IMG/VR virus record: IMGVR_UViG_3300025305_000165 | Span: 1 to 21,850 of that record | Source: a virus | Reading direction: 5' to 3' (one strand) | Length of the DNA stretch: 21,850 nt | Shown: positions 7,823-16,040 of the stretch, piece after piece | Numbering within the stretch: position 1 is the stretch's first letter | Layout of the letters: the number at the start of each line of letters is the position of its first letter | Made by a program: the position numbers and the translations under genes | The notes under the pieces: generated by a model | What the model saw: only the letters and a program-made list of their open reading frames with translations | Databases searched by the model: none | Told to the model about the DNA's origin: nothing

Positions 7823-8774
7823 AAGAGTATTATTTATAGATGCTCTGAACTCCTATTATCGAGCTTATATTGTAGACCCTTCCTTATCTACCAATGGACA
7901 ACCAATTGGTGGTATGAAGGGATTTTTAAAGATTTTACAAAAGCTCGTCCGTGATACAAAGCCGGATAGGATTGTTATTTGTTGGGACGGCGCCGGAGGG
8001 TCGCGGCGCAGAAAGAGTATCAATAAGAATTATAAAGAAGGGAGAAATCCTATTCGATTAAACCGCTCTATAAGGAATTTGACAGAGAATCAAGAACTCC
8101 AAAATAAAGTCTGGCAGCAAACGAGGCTTGTAGAATATTTGAGCTATATGCCAGTTTCCCAGCTAATGTTTGAGAGTATAGAGGCAGATGATTTAATAGC
8201 ATTCGCTGTTAAATTAGAAGATTATACAAATTGGCAAAAGATTGTAGTTTCAAGTGACAAGGACTTTATACAAATACTAGACAAGGAAACAGTTTTGTAC
8301 CGGCCAACCCAAGAACAAGTTCTCAATATTAACAGAGTAATTAATGAATATGGAATTCATCCTAATAACTTTGCACTAGCGAGAGCCATCGCCGGAGACA
8401 AGAATGATAATCTTCCGGGAGCGAAAGGGGTGGGCCTAGCAACGGTTAAGAAGCGTTTCCCATTTATGGAAGATGAAGAAGAGTACATGGTAAGAGACAT
8501 TATAGAACACTGTAGGAAGAACGTTGACGGTGTTAAGGCGTATTCATCAATTTTACAAGAAGAAAATCTTATTAGAGAGAACTATAAGCTAATGCAACTT
8601 CATTCCCCTAGCATTAGTGCTAGCACCAAAATGAAAATCCGATCAATTATCGGCAAAGATGATCTCATTTTTAATAAGACCGAGGTGATTAAGATGATGT
8701 CGCAGGATGGGTTCGGAGAAACTAGCTGGCTGGATCTTTTCCAGCGGTTCAACAAGATACTGGTTGACAAATAG
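7797..8774 (+). CDS. 5'-3' exonuclease / flap endonuclease (T4 RNase H-like)
   Basis: About 325 residues from TTG at 7797, chosen because AAGGTG lies 7 bases upstream and the conserved strand VLFIDALN begins about ten residues later; a longer frame from ATG 7743 would overlap the previous gene by 80 bases and adds no conserved sequence. Metal-binding acids of the FEN/Pol I 5'-nuclease family are visible: Asp15 (FIDALN), Asp64 (CWDG), Glu129-Asp131-Asp132 (EADD), Asp154 and Asp156 (SSDKDF), and Asp201/Asp204 in AGDKNDN, followed by the helix-hairpin-helix GAKGVG. It would remove RNA primers or 5' flaps and so complements the polymerase-only PolA encoded upstream. The end of the gene carries the promoter for the helicase. 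Confidence 0.88.
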   Translation: MKKYKVKTKRVLFIDALNSYYRAYIVDPSLSTNGQPIGGMKGFLKILQKLVRDTKPDRIVICWDGAGGSRRRKSINKNYKEGRNPIRLNRSIRNLTENQELQNKVWQQTRLVEYLSYMPVSQLMFESIEADDLIAFAVKLEDYTNWQKIVVSSDKDFIQILDKETVLYRPTQEQVLNINRVINEYGIHPNNFALARAIAGDKNDNLPGAKGVGLATVKKRFPFMEDEEEYMVRDIIEHCRKNVDGVKAYSSILQEENLIRENYKLMQLHSPSISASTKMKIRSIIGKDDLIFNKTEVIKMMSQDGFGETSWLDLFQRFNKILVDK

Positions 8775-8792
8775 GTCTGTATCCTCTATAGT
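8764..8792 (+). promoter_or_regulatory. Sigma70-type promoter for the helicase-RNR-GroES unit
   Basis: TTGACA at 8764-8769 (overlapping the last exonuclease codons), 17 bases, TATAGT at 8787-8792. It has the same hexamers and spacer as the promoter at 3277. A start near 8799 would leave a very short leader containing AGGAGG at 8804-8809. Confidence 0.7.
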
Positions 8793-8814
8793 AAAGCAAT
8801 ATTAGGAGGGGAAA

Positions 8815-10170
8815 TTGCAACAAGACTTTTCTCTATATGGAAAAAACTTTCAGGAGAAGCTTGCCCAGTTAATTCTGGAGGATAGACCATTCTCAGAACA
8901 GATGCAGGAAGTGCTGGACATCAAGTTCTTTGAATCAAAATACCTACAAGTATTTACAAACCTTCTTTTTGGGTATAGAAGCAAGTACAGTGTACATCCC
9001 AGCAATGAGATATTAGATTCTATCTTACGAACAGAATTGGAGGAAGAACCCGACCTTATAAAAAAGCAAGTTCGTGATTTTTTTACACGAATTCGGATAA
9101 GAGAGATAGAGGATTCCGAGTATGTCAAAGATACTTCTTTAGATTTTTGTAAAAAGCAAAAGTTAAAGGAGGCAATGATGATTTCGGTGGGGCTGTTAGA
9201 CAACTCTTCTTTTGAAGAGATTAAAAATGTCATTGATGAAGCTGTTAAGTTAGGCATTGATAATGATCATGGCCACGATTATAAGAAAGATTTCGAATTG
9301 AGGTACTTGTTTAAGGCAAGAAATCCGGTAAGCACGGGGTGGCCTCGCGTAGATAAGATAACCAAAGGTGGCTTAGGGAAAGGAGAACTGGGGGTTGTTG
9401 TCGCCCCTACTGGCGCGGGCAAAACACATGCGCTTGTTCACTTAGGAGCCTCTGCTCTAAAGGAAGGGAAGACGGTTGCTCATTACACACTAGAACTATC
9501 GGAGGAAGTAATAGGACAACGATATGATAGTTGTATCACAAGATATCCGCTTTCGGGCCTCCACGCATTTAAAGATAGAATTAAAGAAACTTGTTTAGAG
9601 ATGGACGGAGAACTTTTTATTAAAGAATATCCAACAAAATCTGCATCAACAAATACTCTACGATCTTCTCTAGATAAGTTATTGAAAAGAGAGAAAAAAG
9701 TTGATTTAATCATAGTTGATTATGCGGATATTCTCAAGCCGGTAACGAATTTTAAAGAGAAAAGGAACCAACTAGAATCTATTTATGAAGAGTTGCGAGG
9801 AATCGCAAAAGAATATGAATGTCCGATCTGGACAGCCTCCCAAACTAACAGGACTGGATTGAACCAAGCGGTGATTACTATGGAAGCTATATCGGAAGCC
9901 TTTAACAAGTGCTTTGTGTCTGATTTTATTTGTACAATTTCTCGCACTAAAGAAGATAAGGTGGCGAATACGGGCAAGATGTATGTTGCAAAAAATCGCA
10001 ATGGTCCCGATGGAATGGTCTTCCCTCTGCTCTTTGATACTTCAAATGTCAAGATAGAAATATTAGAACCGACTGATGAGACTATTGATGAGATGGAGGT
10101 AAATGAGGTCAAGAGACAACAAAGAGAAATGAAAAAAGTGTACGAACAATGGGAGGAAAGGAGCAAGTGA
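8815..10170 (+). CDS. Replicative DNA helicase, DnaB/gp41 family
   Basis: 451 residues from TTG at 8815, supported by a strong AGGAGG five bases upstream. The N-terminal about 150 residues are helical, as in the DnaB N-terminal domain. The RecA-type ATPase core follows a linker (STGWPRVDKITKGGLGKGE): Walker A APTGAGKT (197-204, Lys203), a helix with ELSEE carrying the catalytic Glu region, Walker B LIIVDYADIL (Asp302-Tyr303), and TASQTNRTG, the DnaB SQxNR-type motif. A late FICTISRT/KNRNGP segment matches the arginine-finger region, and the C-terminus is a charged helix (VKRQQREMKKVYEQW). It should form the hexamer that unwinds the fork. Its stop codon is immediately followed by the RNR ATG, indicating coupled expression. 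Confidence 0.9.
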   Translation: MQQDFSLYGKNFQEKLAQLILEDRPFSEQMQEVLDIKFFESKYLQVFTNLLFGYRSKYSVHPSNEILDSILRTELEEEPDLIKKQVRDFFTRIRIREIEDSEYVKDTSLDFCKKQKLKEAMMISVGLLDNSSFEEIKNVIDEAVKLGIDNDHGHDYKKDFELRYLFKARNPVSTGWPRVDKITKGGLGKGELGVVVAPTGAGKTHALVHLGASALKEGKTVAHYTLELSEEVIGQRYDSCITRYPLSGLHAFKDRIKETCLEMDGELFIKEYPTKSASTNTLRSSLDKLLKREKKVDLIIVDYADILKPVTNFKEKRNQLESIYEELRGIAKEYECPIWTASQTNRTGLNQAVITMEAISEAFNKCFVSDFICTISRTKEDKVANTGKMYVAKNRNGPDGMVFPLLFDTSNVKIEILEPTDETIDEMEVNEVKRQQREMKKVYEQWEERSK

Positions 10171-12588
10171 ATGTACGATAAAAGAGAAGCGGAACAAAGC
10201 GCTTTAGAATATTTTAATGGTGATGAACTGGCCGCTAATGTTTGGCTGACGAAATACTGCTTAAAGGATAAGGACGGCAATTTTTTAGAAAAGACGCCGG
10301 AAGACATGCACAAGCGCCTTGCTAAAGAATTTGCAAGGGTGGAAAAGAAATTTAATGGTACGCGCGCAATGTCGGAAGATCGAGTGTTTGAAGTGTTAAA
10401 CAATTTTGATTACATTGTCCCTCAAGGGTCTCCTATGATGGGGATTGGGAACAACCATGTTAATGTATCTTTATCGAATTGTGTAGTTGTCGGCCCGCCT
10501 GAAGATAATATTTCCTCCATTGTAGATACTGGCAAAGATATCGCGAATTTATTTAAGCGTAGGTGCGGAGTCGGACTTGATATTTCTCATTTACGCCCCG
10601 AGAAGGCATCTGTAAATAATTCCGCTGGGACTACTAGTGGTGCGTGGAGCTTCGCTGATTTTTATTCGTATGTGTGTCGAATGATTGGCCAAAACGGTCG
10701 CCGTGGGGCGCTGATGATTAGCATGGATATCAGGCACCCGGACATTGAACAGTTCGTTAGAATGAAGCACGACTTAACGAAGGTCACTGGTGCGAATGTA
10801 TCTGTCAAAATAAGTGATCGCTTCATGAAAGCGGTAGAAAACAAGCAAATGTTTGCTTTGCAATTTCCAATTGATGCTAAGGACCCTACGATAACCAAAG
10901 AAATAGATGCTGTTAAGCTTTGGGATCTTATTGTAGAGTCTGCTACTAAAACGGCGGAGCCGGGGCTTTTAATGTGGGATAACATTTTGAAGTATCTCCC
11001 AGCAAATGAGTACGCCCAGTTTAAGACAGCGTGTGTCAATCCCTGTGCGGAATTGCCACTATCAGCCTATGATAGCTGTAGGCTCATCTCGATTAATTTA
11101 AAGAATTTTGTAAAAAATCCGTTTACTAAGAAGGCGGCTTTTGATTTTAAGAAATTTTCACAGATAGTTTCGTCTGCGATGCGGCTGTCTGACGATCTTG
11201 TAGAACTGGAACTGGAAAAGCTTGAAAATATCAGAACGGTGTCAGACACACCGGATGAAAAGGAATTATGGCAAAAACTTTATGATACTTGCACGAACGG
11301 TAGAAGAACTGGTCTCGGCACTCACGGGCTTGCAGATGCGCTAGCCTGTCTGAATCTAGCCTATGATTCGGACGAAAGTCTCAAGGTTATTGATAAAATT
11401 TATAAGACTTTGAAAATCTCATCATATGAAGAGAGCGTAGAACTTGCTATCGAGAGAGGCGCCTTTCCTGTCTTTTCTTGGGATACCGAGAAGGACAATG
11501 CCTTTATAAAGTCTCTACCAAAAAGATTACGAGAAAGAATACAAAAGCACGGGAGAAGAAATATCTCTATTTTGACTAATGCTCCAACTGGATCGGTCTC
11601 TATCATGAGCCAGACAAGCTCCGGACTAGAGCCAGTGTTTAGAAACTCTTATATTCGTAGAAGAAAATTGGATCATAGTGAGGAGACGGAAGCTGATTTT
11701 GTAGATGATCTAGGGGATAGATGGAAGGAGTTTAAGGTTTATCATCACAACGCACAACAATATATTGATAAATATGGAGTTGATGACTTACCTGGGTTCT
11801 TCACTGAAAGCAATCAAATTGATTGGACGAAAAGAATTGGGATACAGTCAACCATACAGCGGCATATTGACCATTCAATCAGTTCAACAATCAACTTACC
11901 AAAAGGGACTTCTTCCAAAATAGTAGGAGATCTATATTTTGATGCATGGAGAAGTGGCCTTAAGGGAGTTACAGTTTATGTTGATGGGTCGCGATCCGGA
12001 GTCTTGATATCAAAGGATTCAACGGAGAAATCCGTTGAATTCTTCCCTCAAAACAATTCTCCAAAACGGCCCATTGAACTTGATTGCGAAATACATAGGC
12101 CAACGATTAGAGGGGAGGAGTGGACCATATTAGTAGGTCTGATTGGAGATAAACCTTATGAAATTATGGGCGGCTTATCTACTTTTGTTGAAATACCGAG
12201 AAAATACACAGAAGGCGTGATTGTAAAGCATGCAAGAAAGAGCACCAATAGCGTTTATGATTTGAAGTTCGGCGAGGATGGAGACGAAATTGTTATTAAA
12301 AATGTTGTGAAAGTTTTCGATAATCCGAACCACTCGGTGTTTACCAGGATGATTTCTCTTGCAATGAGACATGGTTCTGGTGTACAATATGTCGTAGAAC
12401 AATTAAATAAGGATAGAGATAGTGATGTGTTTAGTTTCTCAAAAGTGATTGCGAGAGTATTAAAAAAATATATTCAAGATGGCAGCAGGGCATCCGATAA
12501 AACTTGCACGGAATGTAATTCCGAGGGTCTCATATATGTCGAAGGCTGTATAACTTGCACATCTTGTGGTTATGCTAAATGTGGATAG
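10171..12588 (+). CDS. nrdJ: Adenosylcobalamin-dependent (class II) ribonucleotide reductase
   Basis: 805 residues. It reduces ribonucleotides to deoxyribonucleotides using a B12-generated thiyl radical. Seen: SLSNCVVV with redox Cys104; ACVNPCAELPLS with Asn290, Cys292 (radical site) and Glu294, matching the NPCxE motif; GLGTHGLADAL; and NAPTGSVSIMSQTSSGLEPVF, the PTGS-type loop. The C-terminal third carries a TSCPD-like region and ends in a Cys-rich tail (CTECN, CITCTSCGYAKCG) typical of NrdJ zinc-ribbon/redox tails. There is no adjacent small subunit (class I) or glycyl-radical tail plus activase (class III), which supports class II. It directly abuts the helicase gene and is followed by the GroES-like gene with AGGAGG overlapping its stop. 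The enzyme would depend on host or environmental cobalamin. Confidence 0.9.
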   Translation: MYDKREAEQSALEYFNGDELAANVWLTKYCLKDKDGNFLEKTPEDMHKRLAKEFARVEKKFNGTRAMSEDRVFEVLNNFDYIVPQGSPMMGIGNNHVNVSLSNCVVVGPPEDNISSIVDTGKDIANLFKRRCGVGLDISHLRPEKASVNNSAGTTSGAWSFADFYSYVCRMIGQNGRRGALMISMDIRHPDIEQFVRMKHDLTKVTGANVSVKISDRFMKAVENKQMFALQFPIDAKDPTITKEIDAVKLWDLIVESATKTAEPGLLMWDNILKYLPANEYAQFKTACVNPCAELPLSAYDSCRLISINLKNFVKNPFTKKAAFDFKKFSQIVSSAMRLSDDLVELELEKLENIRTVSDTPDEKELWQKLYDTCTNGRRTGLGTHGLADALACLNLAYDSDESLKVIDKIYKTLKISSYEESVELAIERGAFPVFSWDTEKDNAFIKSLPKRLRERIQKHGRRNISILTNAPTGSVSIMSQTSSGLEPVFRNSYIRRRKLDHSEETEADFVDDLGDRWKEFKVYHHNAQQYIDKYGVDDLPGFFTESNQIDWTKRIGIQSTIQRHIDHSISSTINLPKGTSSKIVGDLYFDAWRSGLKGVTVYVDGSRSGVLISKDSTEKSVEFFPQNNSPKRPIELDCEIHRPTIRGEEWTILVGLIGDKPYEIMGGLSTFVEIPRKYTEGVIVKHARKSTNSVYDLKFGEDGDEIVIKNVVKVFDNPNHSVFTRMISLAMRHGSGVQYVVEQLNKDRDSDVFSFSKVIARVLKKYIQDGSRASDKTCTECNSEGLIYVEGCITCTSCGYAKCG

Positions 12589-12597
12589 GAGGATCCG

Positions 12598-12879
12598 ATG
12601 AATTTTAGACCGGTGAACAGAATGATTTTAATTGATGTTAAATCGACAGACGAGGAAGACTCGTCAACGGTGCTTCTTCCGGAGGGGTTCAAACCCGCCG
12701 AGCAATACGGTTTCGGAAAGGTTCAATTAATAGCAAAAGATTGCAAAATTGATTTGTCCGAGGGCGATGAAATAATCTTTGAAAATTCCATGCTACAAAC
12801 CGTCTGCGTGGCAGACGAAGAGGTTAATTTATTGTTAGAGAATTATGTGCTTGCTATAACAAACGGAGAAGGAGAATAG
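12598..12879 (+). CDS. GroES-like co-chaperonin
   Basis: 93 residues, the usual GroES size. The start FRPVNRMILIDV corresponds to the GroES IRPLxDRVxV strand. A polar loop at about 16-24 (STDEEDSST) occupies the GroES mobile-loop position and is followed by VLLPEG; then FGKVQLIAKD (GxVxAVGxG), LSEGDEIIFENS (VGDxVxFxxx) and a C-terminal NYVLAI (xDILAI) complete the GroES order. The mobile loop shows no GGIVL sequence and is divergent, as in T4 gp31-type phage proteins. It probably replaces host GroES on host GroEL to fold a phage protein such as the major capsid protein. AGGAGG directly upstream gives strong initiation. Confidence 0.72.
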   Translation: MNFRPVNRMILIDVKSTDEEDSSTVLLPEGFKPAEQYGFGKVQLIAKDCKIDLSEGDEIIFENSMLQTVCVADEEVNLLLENYVLAITNGEGE

Positions 12880-12880
12880 A

Positions 12881-13480
12881 ATGACTGCTTTAATTTTAGC
12901 TTTAACGACGATTTTTGTCGCGAGCCCGCAACCCCTGAAAGACTGCGAGGCTGGTGCGTATGCTTATGAAAATATTGTAGAGATTGCTGCTAATCATTGT
13001 AAATACGCAAAATCTGAGAATATTGATATCGATCTGTTATGGTCTTTAGTTGAGATAGAAGAGAAATATAATGTCCCATATCATCTTAGAGGGATGATTC
13101 TTGCCGCTGCGTGTATGGAGTCCGGTTACAATCCACTAGCGAAGGGAGATAGAAAATTTAGCAAAGATGGGAAGACACCAAAAGCAATAGGTATACTCCA
13201 ACAATGGCCTGTGTACGAAAAGGCATATGGGACTGTGCGAACGAATCCCATCTCCGCTGCGGATGGATGGATGAAACATATCGTTAGCAAGCTTGAGAAA
13301 GTTAAAAAGCAATGCAGGTTCAGGAACGAGACCAGGATATGGATAGGTGCCTGGGTGACTGGTATTCGTTATCCTAAAAAGGGTGGTCGATGCCGAGAAG
13401 TGCCGAATCATCTTAGGCTTTTAAACGACTGGCGAGATAAGGCAAGAAAGTTATCCTGTGAGCCACCAATTGGATGCTAG
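12881..13480 (+). CDS. Exported lytic transglycosylase / lysozyme-like protein
   Basis: 199 residues. The N-terminus (residues 2-14, ALILALTTIFVA) is hydrophobic and ends in VAS-PQ, a plausible signal peptide cleavage region, although no basic n-region precedes it. The SLT/GH23-like core shows AAACMESGYNPLA with the likely catalytic Glu80 and AIGILQQWP (like AxGLMQ). Seven Cys residues (the first at 22) would fit disulfides in the periplasm. It cleaves peptidoglycan; with export this could be the lysis enzyme or a tail-associated muramidase, and I favour lysis because of the leader. AAGGAG precedes the ATG. It lies one base after the GroES-like gene and its end overlaps the next gene by 23 bases. 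Confidence 0.68.
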   Translation: MTALILALTTIFVASPQPLKDCEAGAYAYENIVEIAANHCKYAKSENIDIDLLWSLVEIEEKYNVPYHLRGMILAAACMESGYNPLAKGDRKFSKDGKTPKAIGILQQWPVYEKAYGTVRTNPISAADGWMKHIVSKLEKVKKQCRFRNETRIWIGAWVTGIRYPKKGGRCREVPNHLRLLNDWRDKARKLSCEPPIGC

Positions 13481-14264
13481 GGTAGGCAACCATATTTATA
13501 ACTGGGGAGAGGTTGTGATTGGAAACAATCTGGCCTCTTTTGTTTATGCGAAGAAAAATAATTGTAAGCTCATTGTCAACGGGCTAGAGGAGACGTTCCA
13601 GTTCGAGATATTCAGGGACGAAGAGACACTTCGATCCATTGAATACGACACAATGATAGCAAACAGAAAGATGCTGATAGACCAGCTTCTGTTCGATTTG
13701 TGTCTTGAGGGTAAAGCCCCCATTAACCGAAAAATAGATTCAATTAGAATTGAACCTGAGGACAATCTTTTGAGTATTATCATATCTGATACTACGAGGA
13801 TCAAAGCCAACTATACGACACTTCGTATTTTTGATGATAATTTGATTTCTGGTTTGCCATTTACTATAGCTCAAAAAACAGATATAAATATTGTATATGA
13901 TTGGTTCAAATCAAATATAAATAGAGAAGTACATTTTTTAGAATTATACAATAAAGATAGCGCTTTGGCGAAGAAAGTCATCATTAGGAAAAAACCGGAG
14001 AACCTTGTTATTGCACAGTCTTTTCTCACTGATAAACAACTTAAAAAGTTTGATTTCTCCGATACAATGAGCAGGTTTAGCGCAGAAAGGACCCTTAAAG
14101 AAAATGAACTAAAAGGCCCACGGAATGGATTTTATAGACACAAGCCCGATGTACCTAGGTACCGGCCTATTAAATTAGATTTTATGAAGAGAGAGATTAT
14201 GCCACGGAGACGGAAAGAATTTATTAAATTTGGGAACATAACCTTTGATAATGAGGTCCTTTAA
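13458..14264 (+). CDS. Protein of unknown function, first gene of a coupled cassette
   Basis: 268 residues from GTG at 13458, inside the end of the transglycosylase gene; TTG at 13470 is an alternative, and neither has a strong ribosome-binding site, so coupling to the upstream gene is likely. I do not recognise the function. The N-terminal segment NWGEVVIGNNLASFVYAKKN followed by LIVNG reads like a strand-turn-helix-strand nucleotide-fold start but lacks a full GxGxxG. The middle is alternating short strands (IDSIRIEP, LLSIIISD). The C-terminus is very basic (KRE, PRRRKE, about 50 residues). No membrane segment. Its TAA overlaps the next gene's ATG (TAATG), which suggests that the two products work together. 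Confidence 0.6.
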   Translation: MSHQLDARVGNHIYNWGEVVIGNNLASFVYAKKNNCKLIVNGLEETFQFEIFRDEETLRSIEYDTMIANRKMLIDQLLFDLCLEGKAPINRKIDSIRIEPEDNLLSIIISDTTRIKANYTTLRIFDDNLISGLPFTIAQKTDINIVYDWFKSNINREVHFLELYNKDSALAKKVIIRKKPENLVIAQSFLTDKQLKKFDFSDTMSRFSAERTLKENELKGPRNGFYRHKPDVPRYRPIKLDFMKREIMPRRRKEFIKFGNITFDNEVL

Positions 14265-15133
14265 TGGAGCCCGGATACCATCTCGCCGGGGTTGTCCCGG
14301 TAGCCGGACAAAAGCTGGATTTTAACATGCCATGGCATGATTGCTTAATGCCGATTGCAAAAAACTATCTTGCCATAGAAAGGTCTGTAATTGATTGCGG
14401 GTACGCGGGGTGTGAGACGATATTTGTAGTTTGCCACAACGACATGATGCCGTTGATTAGGGCGAGACTTGGAGATTATATCGAAGACCCCGCCTACGCG
14501 TATAGGAGTTTTGAAGTATTCCCGCAGGAGGTTAGAGTCAGAATCCCAATTTATTATATAGCTGTGCATCCACACGATAGAGACAAAAGGGATAGTCTTG
14601 CATGGAGCGTTTTGTATGGGGCCAAAGTAGCGAATGAAATGATAGGGAGGCTCAGTAGTTGGCTTGTTCCGAACAAGTTCTTTGCGTCCTTCCCGTATGG
14701 GGTACATAATCCGGAATTGTTGAGAGAACACAGGAGGGCGATATCTAGCCCGCAAAATTTTTCACTATCTTGGCAAGGCAAAACGGTTATTGAAGATGAG
14801 TATCTGCCTTTTACTTTTGACTACGAACAATGTTTGTATTTTATAGACAATGTTAGAGGGAAAGGCACTTCTCGTTTTGTCAATCAAGAATGGGGAGACA
14901 AAAAGGTACAGTTACCAAGGGAGGAACAATATTCCGCTCGCTTCTTTAGTTTAAGTGATGTATTCTGTGATTTAGATTTTGAGATTATTGAAGAAACGCC
15001 TTACTACTTTAACATAAGCAGTTGGGATGGATATCAAAATTATATATCCAACAAGCCGGAGGAGTTACACCGCCCTGTTAAGAGGATATTAAACCCACGC
15101 TCACTAAAAGGGATTGGAGTAGAGAATGAGTGA
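14264..15133 (+). CDS. Nucleotidyltransferase-like protein (GT-A fold suspected)
   Basis: 289 residues. The N-terminal half resembles sugar-phosphate nucleotidyltransferases in layout: first strand and loop LAGVVPVAGQ, then LMPIAKNYLAIERSV (like the LxPVxxKPxLexxi helix), AGCETIFVVC as the next strand and IRARLGD after it. A strand IPIYYIAVHPHD and a helix DSLAWSVLYGAKVAN sit where transferases carry the GTAxAv helix, and WLVPNKFFASFPYG follows. The classical GxGTRL loop and a clear metal Asp are not obvious, so the substrate is unknown and activity is uncertain. It overlaps the previous gene by one base and cysK by 8 bases. The fold is inferred by reading the pattern; the alternative is an uncharacterised phage family. 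Confidence 0.45.
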   Translation: MEPGYHLAGVVPVAGQKLDFNMPWHDCLMPIAKNYLAIERSVIDCGYAGCETIFVVCHNDMMPLIRARLGDYIEDPAYAYRSFEVFPQEVRVRIPIYYIAVHPHDRDKRDSLAWSVLYGAKVANEMIGRLSSWLVPNKFFASFPYGVHNPELLREHRRAISSPQNFSLSWQGKTVIEDEYLPFTFDYEQCLYFIDNVRGKGTSRFVNQEWGDKKVQLPREEQYSARFFSLSDVFCDLDFEIIEETPYYFNISSWDGYQNYISNKPEELHRPVKRILNPRSLKGIGVENE

Positions 15134-15992
15134 TATTTTAAATTATATCGGGGGGACGCCCTTAATTCAATTGGCTCCAAATTTATTTGCAAAACTTGAA
15201 ACATACAGCCCTACCGGCTCTATCAAAGACAGGATGACGCACTATGTTTTAACGAAGGCGGAAGAACGAGGCGAAATAAAGCCGGGGGACACTATCGTTG
15301 AGGCATCGTCGGGGAATACGGGGATCTCCTTCTCTATGTTAGGCTCCGTAAAGGGTTACAAAGTGATCATCATACTGCCAAGCAACATGAGTGAAGAGAG
15401 AAAACAAATGATGAGGCTCTTTGGAGCACAAATAATCGAAGTAGGTGAAAGTGATTTTGAGGGAGCTATTGAACTAAGGGATAAAATGGTAGAAGAAAAT
15501 GAAAACTATTTTTCTCCTAACCAATTTGCCAACCCCGATAATATTAAATGTCACGAGTGGACAACTGGTTTTGAAATAAAGAAGCAATTGATAAGTAAAG
15601 GAAAAGGAGAAATTGCCGCGATAGTATCTGGTGCCGGGACTGGTGGAACTATAATGGGAACAAAAAGGGCTCTGGAGAGGTTTGTAGATCCAATACCTAA
15701 GTTTGTAATGGTGACACCCGCCGAGGGCCGCGCACACGGGATACAGGGGATCGGGGATGGAGGAGACTATTTAGTGAACCGCGAAGAGATAGACGAAGTG
15801 ATTAGCATAACGACCGAGGAAGCCATCGAGAGAGCGAAAAAATTGGCGAGAGAGGACGGCCTTCTTGTCGGCATAAGTTCTGGGGCCAATGTGCTGGCTT
15901 CTGAACGATGGATGAAAGACAATGAATTTGAAGGAGTGGTGGTCACTTTTCTGTGTGATCGCGGGGAAAGATATTTGAGTATATTTGATTGA
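15126..15992 (+). CDS. cysK: Cysteine synthase / O-acetylserine sulfhydrylase family (PLP enzyme)
   Basis: 288 residues. Forms L-cysteine from O-acetylserine and sulfide using pyridoxal phosphate. Seen: the N-terminal IGGTPLIQL, the PLP-binding Lys34 in PTGSIKDR, the substrate loop SSGNTG (61-66), the phosphate-binding loop SGAGTGGT (about 168-175), GISSGAN (249-255, Ser251/252 near the PLP ring) and the C-terminal DRGERYLS (278-285). All core motifs are intact, so it should be active. It is slightly shorter than bacterial CysK (about 310-320). It overlaps the upstream nucleotidyltransferase-like gene by 8 bases. In a phage it is an auxiliary metabolic gene; related specificities (O-phosphoserine or cystathionine beta-synthase type) cannot be excluded. 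Confidence 0.9.
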   Translation: MSDILNYIGGTPLIQLAPNLFAKLETYSPTGSIKDRMTHYVLTKAEERGEIKPGDTIVEASSGNTGISFSMLGSVKGYKVIIILPSNMSEERKQMMRLFGAQIIEVGESDFEGAIELRDKMVEENENYFSPNQFANPDNIKCHEWTTGFEIKKQLISKGKGEIAAIVSGAGTGGTIMGTKRALERFVDPIPKFVMVTPAEGRAHGIQGIGDGGDYLVNREEIDEVISITTEEAIERAKKLAREDGLLVGISSGANVLASERWMKDNEFEGVVVTFLCDRGERYLSIFD

Positions 15993-16017
15993 CAAATCTT
16001 GGCTATATTGTTATGAT
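15989..16017 (+). promoter_or_regulatory. Sigma70-type promoter for dnaE
   Basis: TTGACA at 15989-15994, 17 bases, TATGAT at 16012-16017. It begins at the cysK stop codon and lies 24 bases before the dnaE start, giving a leader of about 17 bases. It has the same -35 and spacer as the promoters at 3277 and 8764. Confidence 0.7.
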
Positions 16018-16040
16018 TTAGTACGAGATTGGAGGAAGCC

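Noticed and set aside
9783-10403. 206-codon minus-strand open frame across the helicase/RNR junction
   Set aside because: Its sequence is Ser/Leu-rich antisense of two confidently identified genes and has no motif.
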